Position numbers and translations under genes: made by a program. The notes beneath the pieces were generated by a model. It was not told the DNA's origin, did not search any database, and worked only from the letters and a program-made list of their open reading frames with translations. Shown one piece after another: positions 47,103 to 59,634 of a stretch of 64,000 nucleotides of DNA (its first letter is position 1; every line of letters begins with the position of its first letter). The DNA comes from Sialis fuliginosa (Eukaryota > Arthropoda > Insecta > Megaloptera > Sialidae): positions 10,150,993 through 10,214,992 of the forward strand of contig OY540814.1 of the NCBI GenBank assembly GCA_961205875.1. Direction: 5' to 3'.

Positions 47103-50100
47103 AGGGTCATTTTTAACAAAAACAATAACAATTATAATAATCATCATGAATAGTAACTAACAAATACTTTTTGACGGTTTCTACATAGTTGAACATTTAG
47201 TTAGAAAACAAACTCCCCGAATGACCCTCATATACTTACGAGTTTGACATGCTTGTTTGACACCTCGTCCCGTGTTCAGAGCGAGACCGCAGAACTGAGG
47301 CCCGCTAGATGAAAAAGGTGCCGAAACCTGATAGTTTGGCACATTTCCAAATACTATGTATGTACATTTTCATATTATTTACTAGAGATTAAACATCAGC
47401 TTATTTTGAAGCCAATATTTTTGAAAATAGTGGTTATCTCTTGACCCTATATTCTATATTGTTAATATTATTTAGTTATAAGTTTGTCTATTTTTTATTT
47501 TCCTTATAAAAACTAATTGAATTTCTAAGTAAAAATAAATTTATAAGTAAAAATAAATTTTCTAAGCTATTTTTCATTGTGTGGAATTAGTTATGGTATA
47601 GATTTCTGATTTTTTATATTTCGAATTCAACACTGAAGGTGTATGAATTATGGATACATATACATATATAGCATATATGCCAAACGCTGTACTACCGTAC
47701 ATACCATATAAGTGGCACTGGGTCAGTCACTATTAGTTCTAATACAATTGGCACACAATATTTAGTTAAGTGATAATTCTAACGAGACAAATAATGTTAC
47801 AAGTTACAATCGAATATTGTGTACAGTAGACGTCCCATATTATGAACCCAGTTGGACACGGGTACCTTCCATAGTGTGAATCCCTACTCATAAAAATCCC
47901 TATGTAACTTTTACAGCTGTCATTTTTAATAAAACTGATTGTATGATGTAATATAATAAATTGACAGGAGTGATGAAAATATTATTTTATATCAGACGAC
48001 TATAAGAGGAAATAGTAGTATTTCGATTGATAGCACAATGTATTGATTTGACGATAATAAATACAAGAATCGAAGAAAAATTATTTATCTTTTCTAGGGA
48101 ACTTCCAGAAATACATTTTTGATTGGCCAAAAAAAAGTTTAACTCTAAGGGTTCTTAGGGTCCAACTAAAACAAAAATATTATACCTATATTGTTTTTAA
48201 TATACTGATAAATGAATTTAATGAATTTAATTTTTGTAAAATTTTCAAGGATTCGGTAATATACTGATCCAAAACACAATTTTTCAATTAATCATTTTAA
48301 CAAAAAGTGTTTTTTGCACCATTCAGTGATAAACAATATACATAAATAATTATATTTTACAGCAAGAAAATTTTCTCTTCTTTTATTAACATTTTATTCA
48401 ACAAAAGCCAGAAGTAAAAAGGAGCATCTTCGCTAATTACATAGGCGTTTTGAAGAAAAAATATCTCTTTACATTTTAATCATCCCCTGAAGAATTTTAA
48501 GAAAAATACACAATTAAATTTCTGCAACTTTTCTTTTCAAAGAGTGAAAAATTTACTTCTCTATTTCTTTCGGTTTATATATATTCTCATGAGATCGAAT
48601 GAAATATTTTATCCATTTTACTAGAGTTCGTTTTAAACTCAAAGCTTATTCATTTTATTCACTTGATGAGATCCAATTTTGTTAAATACACTGACATGAT
48701 TTATTTTTTTATTTTTTTTTATACATAATTATTATCTCTTGTTAATTTATTGTGCTTGCAATTGGATCAAGACAATTGTTATTATCAAAATATTGCATAT
48801 ATAAAATATAATCAACTTAGTACATCATTGTAAAATTATTGTAAAAAAATTATATTTTATTATGATTGAAATTTTTTGACGTGAATAACGTCTATTGTTT
48901 CACGCTAGATACTATATAGGTGGGCATTTCAGAAACTTGATGTAAATTTATAATAAGTATATCTCGACACTCAGAGCAGCTACTACGCGGTTTTTGGTCT
49001 CAAATTATGGACTTCGATTAGATCTACGTCATACAAGTACAAATTGAATCATTTATTAATATATTTTGTCAGTTGATAGTTAAAGGTATTACAAGGACAC
49101 TCAATGTGGTGGGAGGATGCTGATGGGCCGATCATAGAAGGAGTAAACAAATATGATGACCTAATTTTAAGATTTTTAGGTTAGGGTCAGAACATAGAGC
49201 AGATATTTTGGTTATTAAATGGGTTAACATTACATTTTGATTTTAGTTTTTGTAATAAAGTGCTATATGTGTTTTATAGTAAAATATCTATGGAAATAAT
49301 CATACCACTCATTATTAAATTAATATCTCGTATTTGTCTATTTCTATTGATGATTATTTTTGCATTTCTTGGCATTCTGTTTTACAAAAATCAGCCATCT
49401 ATTTATTTTTTAATGATGTTTCATGGAACACCTACACGTACAACATATAAAACGGGGATACAAATACGGAATGGAGGTTTTCTCTGTGTCTCTCAGGGTA
49501 GGGTTCAACAAACAGTACGGTATTGTTGTTTAAGATTAGGTATTGGGTATTTTATGTGTATGTTATATTTTGTTCGATTAAAATTTTATTTGAGCGTTTC
49601 TTTTAAATTATATTATGGCCTCATAATTTTTTATGTTTTCAGTCGTTAGTTGTGTATTTCTATTCGTGGGTAGTAGTAGGTATATTGTTGATTTGTTTTG
49701 CTGAAATTTTTTTACTCTAAGCTTTAGAGGAAAACAAAATATTATATAATATTATAATAAATAACATAAAAAATGAAATCTGTATTTAGATACATTTTAA
49801 CTGTAATTAATTCCGGAAATATGGAATGCAAGTGAATTCAAATAATGCATAACAAGAAAGAAACAAGTCTCGAGATTAGCTGGCGCTCGAATATCTTTTG
49901 TCTGGAACATTACAAATAAAATTTGCATATCATTATCGTAGCAAGTTTGTCAAACAAAACATACTCGATAAACTTTACAACTTTCAGCTTTATTTGTACT
50001 TGGTTTGTTCGCGTCATAGCTCGGTTAAAGATAGTGACAAATTTATTTGTTTCATTCTAAAATATGTATTTTACAGGAGATAATTTTAATTAAACAATGT

Positions 50101-51159
50101 TTATTTAAATATACGGATAACAACAGATAATATAGACAAAAATTAGTTTCCCCAATATTATTACAGTAAAATTCAATTAAATTTATTATTTTTATTTTTA
50201 AACATAAACAATTGTTTTAATGATGCTTCATGAACACAGTGGTACGGATTAATAAAATAAATTATAATCTATGTAACTACTTTCCAATTTGTTCGATCAA
50301 ATGATGCCAAATGTTATTAGATTTAAATTACAATACATTATTCAATGATTGTATTATCTACCTATAATTAATAATAACATGTGCCAGTTGTACTTGTATA
50401 TATTTATACCAATTTTAATCTGTCCGCATATGTACTTTTATACAATGACATAGACTCTGTTTTTACATAGCGTAGCTATTAGCAAGTTTTATTTCTTAAT
50501 CATTAACACATTTTATTTTATAAAACTATTTTATAACAGCATTAATTTCATTCACAATTCAAAGCATGCTATTTTTCAATAAATTTTGTTAGTGTTCAAA
50601 TGTACAACATTAAAATCCCTACATGCAGGAGTTAAATTATAATATTGTTACTGAAATTTTTGAAAAAAATATAAAACATATTGGGGTTATGGAAAAATAC
50701 CATTAGTTATAAAATAATACTAAAATACGGGGTAGTAATTATTACCACACGCTACTCATTGTGGCATAATTAAAATCATTATTTATATAATTATTAATAT
50801 TATCTTCATTATATATTCAGCAAATCAGTATTAAATTTTTTTAAACCATATTTTACAAAACATAAATGTTAAAAATGAAACCTGATGAAATAAAAATTTA
50901 TACTTGGAGACGAATACTGTATCATCTACTATTAATTGAAATCCAATTTTCCGCAATACCGCGATACCGGTGCAAATATACAGTGTCGAAAATCCAACGT
51001 TTTATATAAACTATAAATCTGTACAAAACGCAATTACTTGAATCTCCGCAAATCGTTAAAATTCAATCTCGGCTCCGTTCAAAAAATATGTACAGTAAAA
51101 AAAGAAACGACCGTCCCGGCGAATAATTTCAGGAGCCGGTTAAAACGTTGAACTAATCA
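47103..51159. other. Intergenic AT-rich DNA
   Basis: No supported gene. A less AT-rich stretch at 47250-47345 (CCTCGTCCCGTGTTCAGAGC) could be an exon or SINE piece. The frame 49260-49649 (129 aa) is hydrophobic and low in complexity in its first half and matches no family I know; I treat it as chance. Family A copy 3 lies at 48878-49050. Confidence 0.4.
48878..49050 (+). repeat. Dispersed repeat family A, copy 3
   Basis: GACGTGAATAACGTCTATTG, GGTGGGCATTTCAGAAACTT, TATCTCGACACTCAGAGCAG and TTATGGACTTCGATTAGATC parallel copy 1 over about 170 bp, with a deletion of the GTGCGCTAGCG block. Confidence 0.7.
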
Positions 51160-51520
51160 CCCGTGTGTTCTGATTACACTTTTTCAATCGGACCAGGAGC
51201 TATAAAACGAGAAACAATTTGACGTAATTGCTGAAGGCTAACCCTTTCTTGCGGTGCTCCACTGGAACTAAGATGAAACATCCCGGGAACTGTAGCTATT
51301 GATCCCGGCAGTGTGTGCGCGCTCTCTGTCTTTGTTACGCGATCAATTTTTATCACTCTCTTGCGCTCGCTCGCTCGCTTCACTCGATCGGAATCCACGC
51401 GACGCAGGTGCGGCGCTGTGGGGCGTCCAGGCGCCTCCGGGTCGCCCACACACACACTGCTTGTCTCTCTTCCTCACACACCCTGACTCCATGCCACTGC
51501 CGCGCAAATGTTGATTACCG
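51160..51520. promoter_or_regulatory. CpG-rich island with TATA-like motif
   Basis: A GC- and CpG-rich stretch (CTTGCGCTCGCTCGCTCGC, GCGACGCAGGTGCGGCGC, CCAGGCGCCTCCGGG) lies in otherwise AT-rich DNA. On the plus strand GCTATAAAACGAG at 51199-51211 is a good TATA-box form, with the island following downstream, so it may be a promoter plus non-coding first exon of a plus-strand gene. GACGCAG|GTGCGG near 51405 is a possible donor. Frames of 70-98 aa exist here in several overlapping readings and none resembles a known protein, as expected of CpG-rich non-coding DNA. Confidence 0.35.
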
Positions 51521-52211
51521 CTGTACGCAATAATAAACTTAGGTACTATGTACATGCAAACATGGCTTATTAATATTTCTACTTTACCTAACAATAGTGG
51601 TAAATAAGTATAATCAACTTTCTTTTTAGTATTTGTCATTTTATTATAATTCCCGTCTGTGTTTTTGGTTTACATTTAACCGAACATTTTTTTAAATTAA
51701 TAATTTAAATAATTTTTAAACTAAATATTAAGCTTTTACATATTTATAAAAACATCAATATATGATACTTAGTGTTAGTAAATATTTTAATATCAATAAA
51801 AAGGTAAGAACAGTGTTTAATCTATACATGAAAATGTTGGTAGTAACTCAAGTAATCCATCATCATATGATGAACCGTATAAAAAATGAAATCATAACAT
51901 AATATTTACAAAAAAATATTCGTTTCACTTTCATATATAGACAGGGAAAGAATTCGAGAAAAACGATATATTTACATACGAAGAATATTAAAACAAATAT
52001 TCGATTCCATGAAAATTGAATTTAACTGAAATCATGAAAACACAGACAACTTAAACATGCTATAAATAGTATATTAATGTTAAGAAAGAGGTAACTCTGG
52101 AAAATAATCAAGCACGGAGAATCGAAATATTGACACAATCTACCCCAAAAAGGAGGGTGTATTGGCGATAAAAATGAAAAAATAATATCGCGAAAAACGA
52201 GGAAAACGAAA

Positions 52212-52451
52212 GTGAAAACAATGAAGCACTGTTTAAATATACGTGATGGCGGAGCGGAAATGGCGGTGAACGGAAATGGGTTGATGGTGGAAGGGGCAGG
52301 GTGTGATATGGGAGATGACGATGAGAATTCGATACAATATAGAGTGATATTTTATTTTAAAGTAGTTTATAACTCATCGAATAGTATTTTGTTGTTGCGA
52401 ATGCGGAAATCGTCGACTCGCTACGCGCGACAAGCACTTCCGTTGAAGTAA
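52212..52451 (+). other. Unassigned open frame, possible coding exon
   Basis: A 79-residue frame after a favourable AAAACAATG context. Its first half is Gly/Asp/Asn-rich with little AT bias (MAVNGNGLMVEGAGCDMGDD) and so looks less like chance than other frames here. It lies 0.7 kb downstream of the 51160-51520 island on the same strand. No domain is recognised. The second half (VIFYFKVVYNSSNSILLL) has chance-like composition, so a true exon might end near 52345. There is no strong splice donor. Confidence 0.25.
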
Positions 52452-55400
52452 CTGCAATTACATCCTCTTTAGAAATTATTTCTCATCATTTCCGGTTTGA
52501 TATGTTTCCTGAATCTAATTCAACGACACCTTTATACTGCACTTTTTAATTAGTAGTTATTATGTACAATTACTTTGTATCTAATAAAATTTGCCGTATA
52601 GATAGTTTGATACATACTATCTATAAGTAATATTAACACTTTACCTACTAGGTATGTAAAGAAAGATCCTACTCATATTTATTAGAAATGTTAAAGGCAT
52701 TATTATTTGTCTGTTTTTGGCATTAAGGGAACTTACAAATCTTCATTTTCTTGAAAAAGCGACGTTTTTATTTTACAACTAATAAAGTAAGAAAATGTGT
52801 GTCGTAACAAAATTGTTAAAAAATGGTCCATAAACATTATTCAGCCATTTAACATAGAGATAGAAAAATATAATAGTGTGTACATTCACTCTGAAGAAGA
52901 GAAGTATCAAAAGGAAAATGTTCTAAATTCTATGAATTATTTCTCAAGTGTAACTAAAACTAAATTTAGTATTTATTCAACATACACTTTGAAGTTACCA
53001 ATAAATCTCCTTTCAAAAATAACATTGATAAAAATTATAATCCGCAAAAAGTAAAGTCTAGAAAGTTTAAAAATTCAAAAGATATAAAAGTTTTGATACA
53101 TATACATAAAACAAAATATCAAATTTAAAGTTTTGAATTTGTAAGTTAATTTCCGAGGCCACTTTAGATAAAATTATTAGTTATGCGTTCTTTATGCTAA
53201 ACTTCCAGTTCAAAGTTTACTTATAAAAGTTTCGTCTAATAATTATTTTTACTTTACTGGAAAAATATGTCTTAACCCTTTCAATCCGCGGTAAAAGTAT
53301 ATTTATCTAATTAATGATACCCAGATTTCATACAAAAATTAAATTTAAATAAGTAGTAGGTACATCAAAAAATCTTTAGATTTGTCATAGTAAAATTCAG
53401 TGAATTAAAAATATAACTCACGATAAATATTTCATCTATTCCCTCATCCTTATAGGATTATTTATGTTGTAAAGTTTGCCATTATGAGCTCGTTCAAAGA
53501 TAAATAAAATAATATAAAATGTTTATCATGTTTCCTGGATTTATACTCGCAATAAACACTTATCTAAATTTCTTTTGTTTAATGACATTCATTTTTTTCT
53601 CAGATCCAATTCTGTTGCTACTTTACATTTTGATTTATTTTTTTTAATTTAAATTTATTTTTCATAAATGTTCCTCGGAAACAACTTTCAATTATATTAG
53701 CATAAAAGAATATACGTTATAATTTGTTACTTGTTTTGTCTACTGAAAAATAAAATAAATAAGTGTTTATATCCTTGGGGTAGGAATTTTGATTAATTTT
53801 GCTGTAAAATTGTTAATTAATGTTATAAAACGTACTTCTATTAAACCTCAATTCCTATGTCGGAGCGGTAGAAAAGTAGGCGGACAAGATAGATTGAAAG
53901 GGAGGTTTGCTAACCTTCTCGAAATGTTTGGATATAAGATATTGACTTTCTTTCCACATGCTTGAAAGGTTTTTATTAAAACATAAACTCGTATTTAGTT
54001 ATTTAATTTCTTAAATATATAAATTAAATATAAATAATAAGAACTTAAGGAGATTGTTCTATGACCCAAATCCAATATTAAATTCTAATAATTATTTTAC
54101 ATTATTAATTAATATTATTGAAATTGAATTAATTTTTACCATAAATTTTTTTTACCAATAACTATCATTAAAAAAATATTTATTCATTTGTTATTATTAT
54201 TTTTGGTCGGTTTTAAAACTGGATCATTCAGGCCACTCTTCCCTACATTTTTACAGTTTAAAAAATTAATTGTAATACATTATTAGCTAATAACAAAGCT
54301 GCGAGCGCAACAAAAATAACTTTATTTAATAAAATGTTTCACATTCAATAATTTTAAATGAAAAACACTGATTACAATGTTTGCTTACATTTAATAATGA
54401 AATAAAAACAAATATTTTTATTTTCTATGTTGATAAAATATGTTACCATTCTACTATAATTTTAGTAAACAACAAACAAATGTATAAATTGTCATAGTAA
54501 ATTTTTATTAATCATGAAAAATATTTTGTACCAAACAAAATATATTATTAAAATATTTTTTCTCCGATATTGATATCCCTTTTGTTAAAAACTTACTCCA
54601 TAAAGAGACACTGTAAAATGTTATCTGATTTTACTCCCCTTTGAAAGATTCAATTTTTATTTATGATTATTGACTCATAAATACAAGCATAGAATGAAGA
54701 TCACAATTCTGACAGCGATACAATATTTAATAGTGAAAGTATATAAAACTGATGATTTATATCCAAAACTTTAAATCATTTTTACCGTCTAATAAATCTC
54801 CTAATGTAATAAACCTCGAGAAGTTTTTCACTGACTCTCTGTTGAAACAGAAAATTCCTTTCGTAATAATGTGATAATTTCAAATTACTTCTTCCACAAA
54901 AAATATTGATTTATAATTTTCGATGTAAATTTATTTTTATAACATTATTAATGTGACGTGTTATTTTTTTACTCAATAATTTCGTTATTAAAGGAGACGT
55001 CTTACTTTGTAGAAGATGAAAATAAAGATCTGAAGACTTTATTTTTGTATGAAATGTAGTGTACCTATATATTTCCTGTTTTTGAAGATCATAACTAATC
55101 CAAAAATAGTTGTTTACTCTTGTCAATTTTAAAAATTATTTTTCAAACGTTTTGTAATAGAAAAATGTTTTAAATTAATAAATACAGGATGTTGAATAAT
55201 TGAATGTCAATATTAAAGCCGGTTAAGAAATTCATACAGAATGATCAAGATTTTTGCTATTCATTTTTAACAGTCAATTTAAATTATTAACTAATTTATT
55301 CTGTATAATTTTGTACTTTTATTTTTTATCACAAAATAAAGCACCATTAATATGTTTTAATGGTGTTTAATGTTTGTTTTTTTTTTAAAAAGCAGTGCAG

Positions 55401-56637
55401 TATGATTTTTTCAATCAAAATAATCAAGGTGACATTAATTGTGACGCCACTGGTTGAAACTGAAAATTCTTTATCAACTTGTATATTAAAATTAAAGCGA
55501 AAACATACAACAAACATGAACTTTTGGTGCACAGATTAACCCCCTTCAATATCGACTTTCAATTATGAAACACCCGGTATGTGTCGTGTTATTATCATTA
55601 TTATTTGATTATTATTAATTAAATCAATACAATATTATTAGCCTGAATAATTTGTAGGCACCTATATTTTTTTTACGTATTTGTTAGTAGATTTTTAATT
55701 TCATTAAAAAGATTATAATATTATTGTAATTACAACTAAAACACACTAATTAATTATTTATATTTCCGTTAATCAATTTCAGAACTAATTAGGCATATTT
55801 GACACATATAATTTATGATAAAAAAATTGTTAATTATTATTTTATCATTTTTTAAACAATATAATCCCTAAAATACCACCTTTAAAGTATTAATTTTCAC
55901 CAGCGCTGGAGGTATGTAACCCCTTAAACTAATTATTAATTATACAAATTTTTAGGTGTAAAAAATTGTTCCAGACTAATAGCACAAACGGTTTTACATT
56001 TTCTAAATTTTACAAATGTTTTAAAAAAACTACTAATATAACACGGACGAAGCCGCAGATGGACTAATCACTACTTATAACATAAGAGAAAAAGTTTTGA
56101 AATACTGCAATATATTATTATCTGTAGTATAATTTATGTGGTACGAATATTTACATTCATTTTACGTACATATGCGTATTTTCGCATATACATTTTTTCC
56201 TGAAATAATTTTTCATGTTGTCACTGAAAAACAATCCGATGGAATAAATTAGTAATTCCATGTTGTATTAATGGATATACAACATACGAATTAAATAAAT
56301 CTGAGCGAGAAATAAAAGTCAGTGGAAAAATCAATCCGAACCATGTTCTCATGTTTATATGCAATGAATCGCTCTATCGAAATCATTCGTAAATGCAGGA
56401 TAGAGGAATTGGAATGCAAACATGGTATAGTAACATAGGGAATAATTAATACATTAACGTTGTTACCCTCGGGCAGTTTATTTGCAAATTTATAATAATT
56501 ATGTTACAATAGATAAAACTGATAGGATAGTTTAGTGACATCCTCTCGTTTTATGTCTAGTTTAATATTACCTTCCAAACATATAACATCAATTTTGAAT
56601 TGGAAATATAGCTCGATCTATGTATTACAAAATTAAT
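52452..56637. other. Intergenic AT-rich DNA
   Basis: No gene supported. Frames at 52797-53054, 54911-55126 and 55347-55532 have chance-like composition. A fragment ACACGGACGAAGCCGCAGATGG-like near 56041 has the wording of a transposon tail that is common in insects. The 56210-56470 block is of higher complexity and could be regulatory. Confidence 0.4.
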
Positions 56638-57113
56638 TAATTAATTTTTCTCGGTCCCATTAGCTTATATTGTAACTTTGGATTAAAAGTTAATTGTCCA
56701 AAAATTTCAGACTCGTAGATCAAACTTGTGAACGGCGGAAACCGAGTCTTTTTCTTATTTGATTTTAATTTCCCTACACAAAATATCCAAGTGCTTCATA
56801 GATTCAGTATTTTTAAAGATATGTTCGTTTAAACATTATCATAAAAAGTAAAATGCAATTTTTATGGATAATAATTTTAAAACAAACATATCTTAAAAAC
56901 TACTGGATTTATGAATTGAGCACTTAATTCTCTTCAAAATATTGCGCTGAGAAATTAAAAAAAATTAAAAAGCTATTTACGCGTGAGTAAAAAAGTAATT
57001 TTTCCCACGTTAATAAAATGAGTTCACAGGTTTGATCTACGAATTTGAAATTTTGGGACAAACTTTTGTTCCAAAGCTGAAACATAGGCCAATCAGACCG
57101 AAAAAAAACACCC
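56638..57113. mobile_element. Palindromic MITE, copy 2
   Basis: It shares both arms and the centre with 43735-44352: CTCGGTCCCATTAGC at the left faces GGCCAATCAGACCGAAAAAA at the right, with AAAGTTAATTGTCCAAAAAT, TAGATCAAACTTGTGAACGG and TGTTCGTTTAAACATTATC inside. The right edge again ends ACACCCTA. The arms diverge more than in copy 1. Ends approximate. Confidence 0.75.
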
Positions 57114-57685
57114 TAATACATATATGACTGATTAGTTTGCCAATATGACTAAGCCCATTTTTCCCTTTTGATAATTTGGTACAAGAATTTCGAGATATAG
57201 GTATAATATTCTAAAAAAATGACAATAATCGGGTTCTTAAAAAAATTATATTTTATGTAACTAAATATAAATTTATACAATAAACTATGTTTCGCTATGA
57301 TTTACTTACGATATTATAAGATCTAGCAATAATCGGTCTCCGTATTTTGACCTCCCATCTTTCGTATGTTATATAAGATTTTATCAATGGAGGAGGAAGA
57401 CATTTCAAATGAGTTTATTAACAGCTTTTGATAAAATCCGGGTCAGGCAGGTATGTAGTTCTGACCTGCACTAATATTTGAAATGTTTAACGCGGAAACT
57501 GTGTATATAATATATGTCAAGTTTATATAAAATATATTTTGCGTATATTTGAGATAAACGAAAAACTGCAAAATCTATGTATTTCGCATATAAGTAAAAA
57601 TATATTTTAGAAATATTTTTAGAAATACATTTTTTATATTTCGGCGTAATTTTTCCATGCTAGACAAAAGACAATTCTACGTAAC

Positions 57686-58466
57686 CAGGACCGGATACGA
57701 CCGGCGGGAACCAAACAAATACCAGGTGAACCGATCAAAATAAATTTTTTTTTCAAAACATTACAAATTATAAGTATTTAGATTCTTTAAAAAATATTCT
57801 TATCTTTAAGTTGATATTTCAATTAGATGCATAATATTTTACTATAAAATTATAGAATTCATTAAAAATATGTTTTTTTTTATATAGAAAATGGTGTTAA
57901 AATTTTCAAACCGCAGGTCTGTATTTCAATTTTTTTGAAAAAAGGCTTCACTTTTGATCTAGTGGTAGGATTTGATTTTAGTTACCGAATTTGAAATCAG
58001 AGTGTTAAAAATTTTGGTCAAAAATCGAAATGTATCTAAAAAATGGCAATTTTAACCAACATTTTTAAGTACCTTTTGATTTTTGACCCAAATTTTTAAC
58101 ACATTGATTTCAAATTCATCAACTAAAATCAAATCCTATCAGAGGCAATATCTTATGTCATTTTCTATATAATAAATATACTTTTAATGAAATCGAAAAC
58201 ACATTATTTTACAGAAATATTTTATAGGTACATCGAACTTCAATTTTTTTATAAAAATATCAACAATAATATAAAAAAATAAAAAATAAAATCATAACTT
58301 ACTAAATAAACAAAATTTTTCAGTGGAATCTCGCCGAGGTGTGTGGTCAACCTCATTACCCTTCCAATCAGCGCCTATGGCATAGTAATTAATTCTGACT
58401 AAAATTTATATCAATCGGTCTATTACTTTTTGCCCGGACCAGTGTTAGAGCTCATATCCGGTTCTG
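57686..58466. mobile_element. hAT-type MITE with 8-bp target duplication
   Basis: The left end CAGGACCGGATACGACCGG faces the right end CTCATATCCGGTTCTG. The direct repeat TACGTAAC flanks both sides (57678-57685, 58467-58474). Internally 57955-58150 forms a long hairpin (AGGATTTGATTTTAGTTACC and GTCAAAAATC facing their complements). No transposase frame. A related end lies at 8008. Confidence 0.9.
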
Positions 58467-58615
58467 TACGTAACAACAATATAATCTAAAACTTCCCTAC
58501 ACACTAAAACGATCTAACAAATCTTCCACCGCTACTTCTTGAGCGTGGTGTAACGACATCGAGTATTATTTTTAACACCGTGAGTCCGAAGTTTCGGGTT
58601 TCCAAGGCTGCTGGT

Positions 58616-58639
58616 ACACACACACACACACACACACAC
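58616..58639. repeat. (AC)12 microsatellite
   Basis: Twelve uninterrupted AC units followed by GCGCAGTG. A frame through it on the minus strand encodes Cys/Val repeats and is not a gene. Confidence 0.95.
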
Positions 58640-58950
58640 GCGCAGTGATTGTGGACATTCAGCGGCAGCTCTTTTGTTCTTAATGTTTCGCAAACGCGCT
58701 GATACATATGTGCATTTGTAGTAGGTTCTTCTAGACTGCCGCGTATCTAAACTGCTGATTTCTGCACAGATTCTTTTCGTTTCTACTGTATACGATTTCC
58801 TTTATCGTATATAGGTTATTGTAAACATGTCTTATATTATTTTTGGAGCCTTAACCTGAACAAAATGTTGGATAAATTCAATTGTTGAACTTGTAATATA
58901 TAGATATATTATGTATTATGTATGTATGTGTGTATATAACATATATGTAG

Positions 58951-59626
58951 TAGACTTGTGTAGTTCACGAACGAACTAGTTCAAAAGAACGCTCCCACAC
59001 GAGAACTAGAGGAACTAGTTCGTATGCGCTCCACTCTTTTAGTTCAAATACACTGTTCTAAAAATGAGATTGTACGATTTTTATGTTTAATAATTTACGT
59101 TTGCAATACTTTATTAACAATTTTGAATTTATTTTACTAAAGATATATTATATTGATTTTTTTTTGTTCACATGAATGCAATATGTCTATTAAAGGCACG
59201 TGATTTTTATATTATTTTATCACAATCAACAAAAAGAAATGTCACAGATTTTAAAGAAATTAAAATATATTGCCAAAAGTTTCATATACATATATTGAAG
59301 GTTTGATTTGAAAAAAATAAGATTATTGCAAATGTATACATTTAAAAATATTGATCTTGTCTATAAATTATTAACGAATTAAAAATTGCAACAGTTTGCA
59401 TTTCTATAGTTTGATGAAAAAAAATAGAAATATAAAATGACTAGTTAAACAATTTAATTATATATACATTATAAATTCAACAATCAATATCTAAATCAAT
59501 AAATTGTCATCGTATAGTACGGCAAAAAATTCTATGAACTAAAAAAACTAGAAGAACGAACTAGTTCATTACAGACCACTGAACTATAGGAGCACTCTCT
59601 GTCATGAACAAAAATGCCCAACTCTA
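58951..59626. mobile_element. hAT-type MITE with 8-bp target duplication
   Basis: The left end TAGACTTGTGTAGTTCACGA faces the right end GAACAAAAATGCCCAACTCTA, shortened here to its outer motif TGCCCAACTCTA, flanked by the direct repeat ATATGTAG at 58943-58950 and 59627-59634. The palindromic motif GAACTAGTTC recurs near both ends (58973, 59009, 59554), probable binding sites. No transposase is encoded. Confidence 0.88.
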
Positions 59627-59634
59627 ATATGTAG

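Noticed and set aside
49260..49649. 129-residue plus-strand frame, the second longest in the window
   Set aside because: Start and end are low-complexity hydrophobic; the central part GTPTRTTYKTGIQIRNGG matches nothing I know; no neighbouring splice signals.
51174..51639. Several 70-98-residue overlapping frames
   Set aside because: CpG-rich DNA lacks stop codons on several frames at once; none resembles a protein family.
58504..58707. 67-residue minus-strand frame with Cys-Val repeat
   Set aside because: Encoded by the AC microsatellite.
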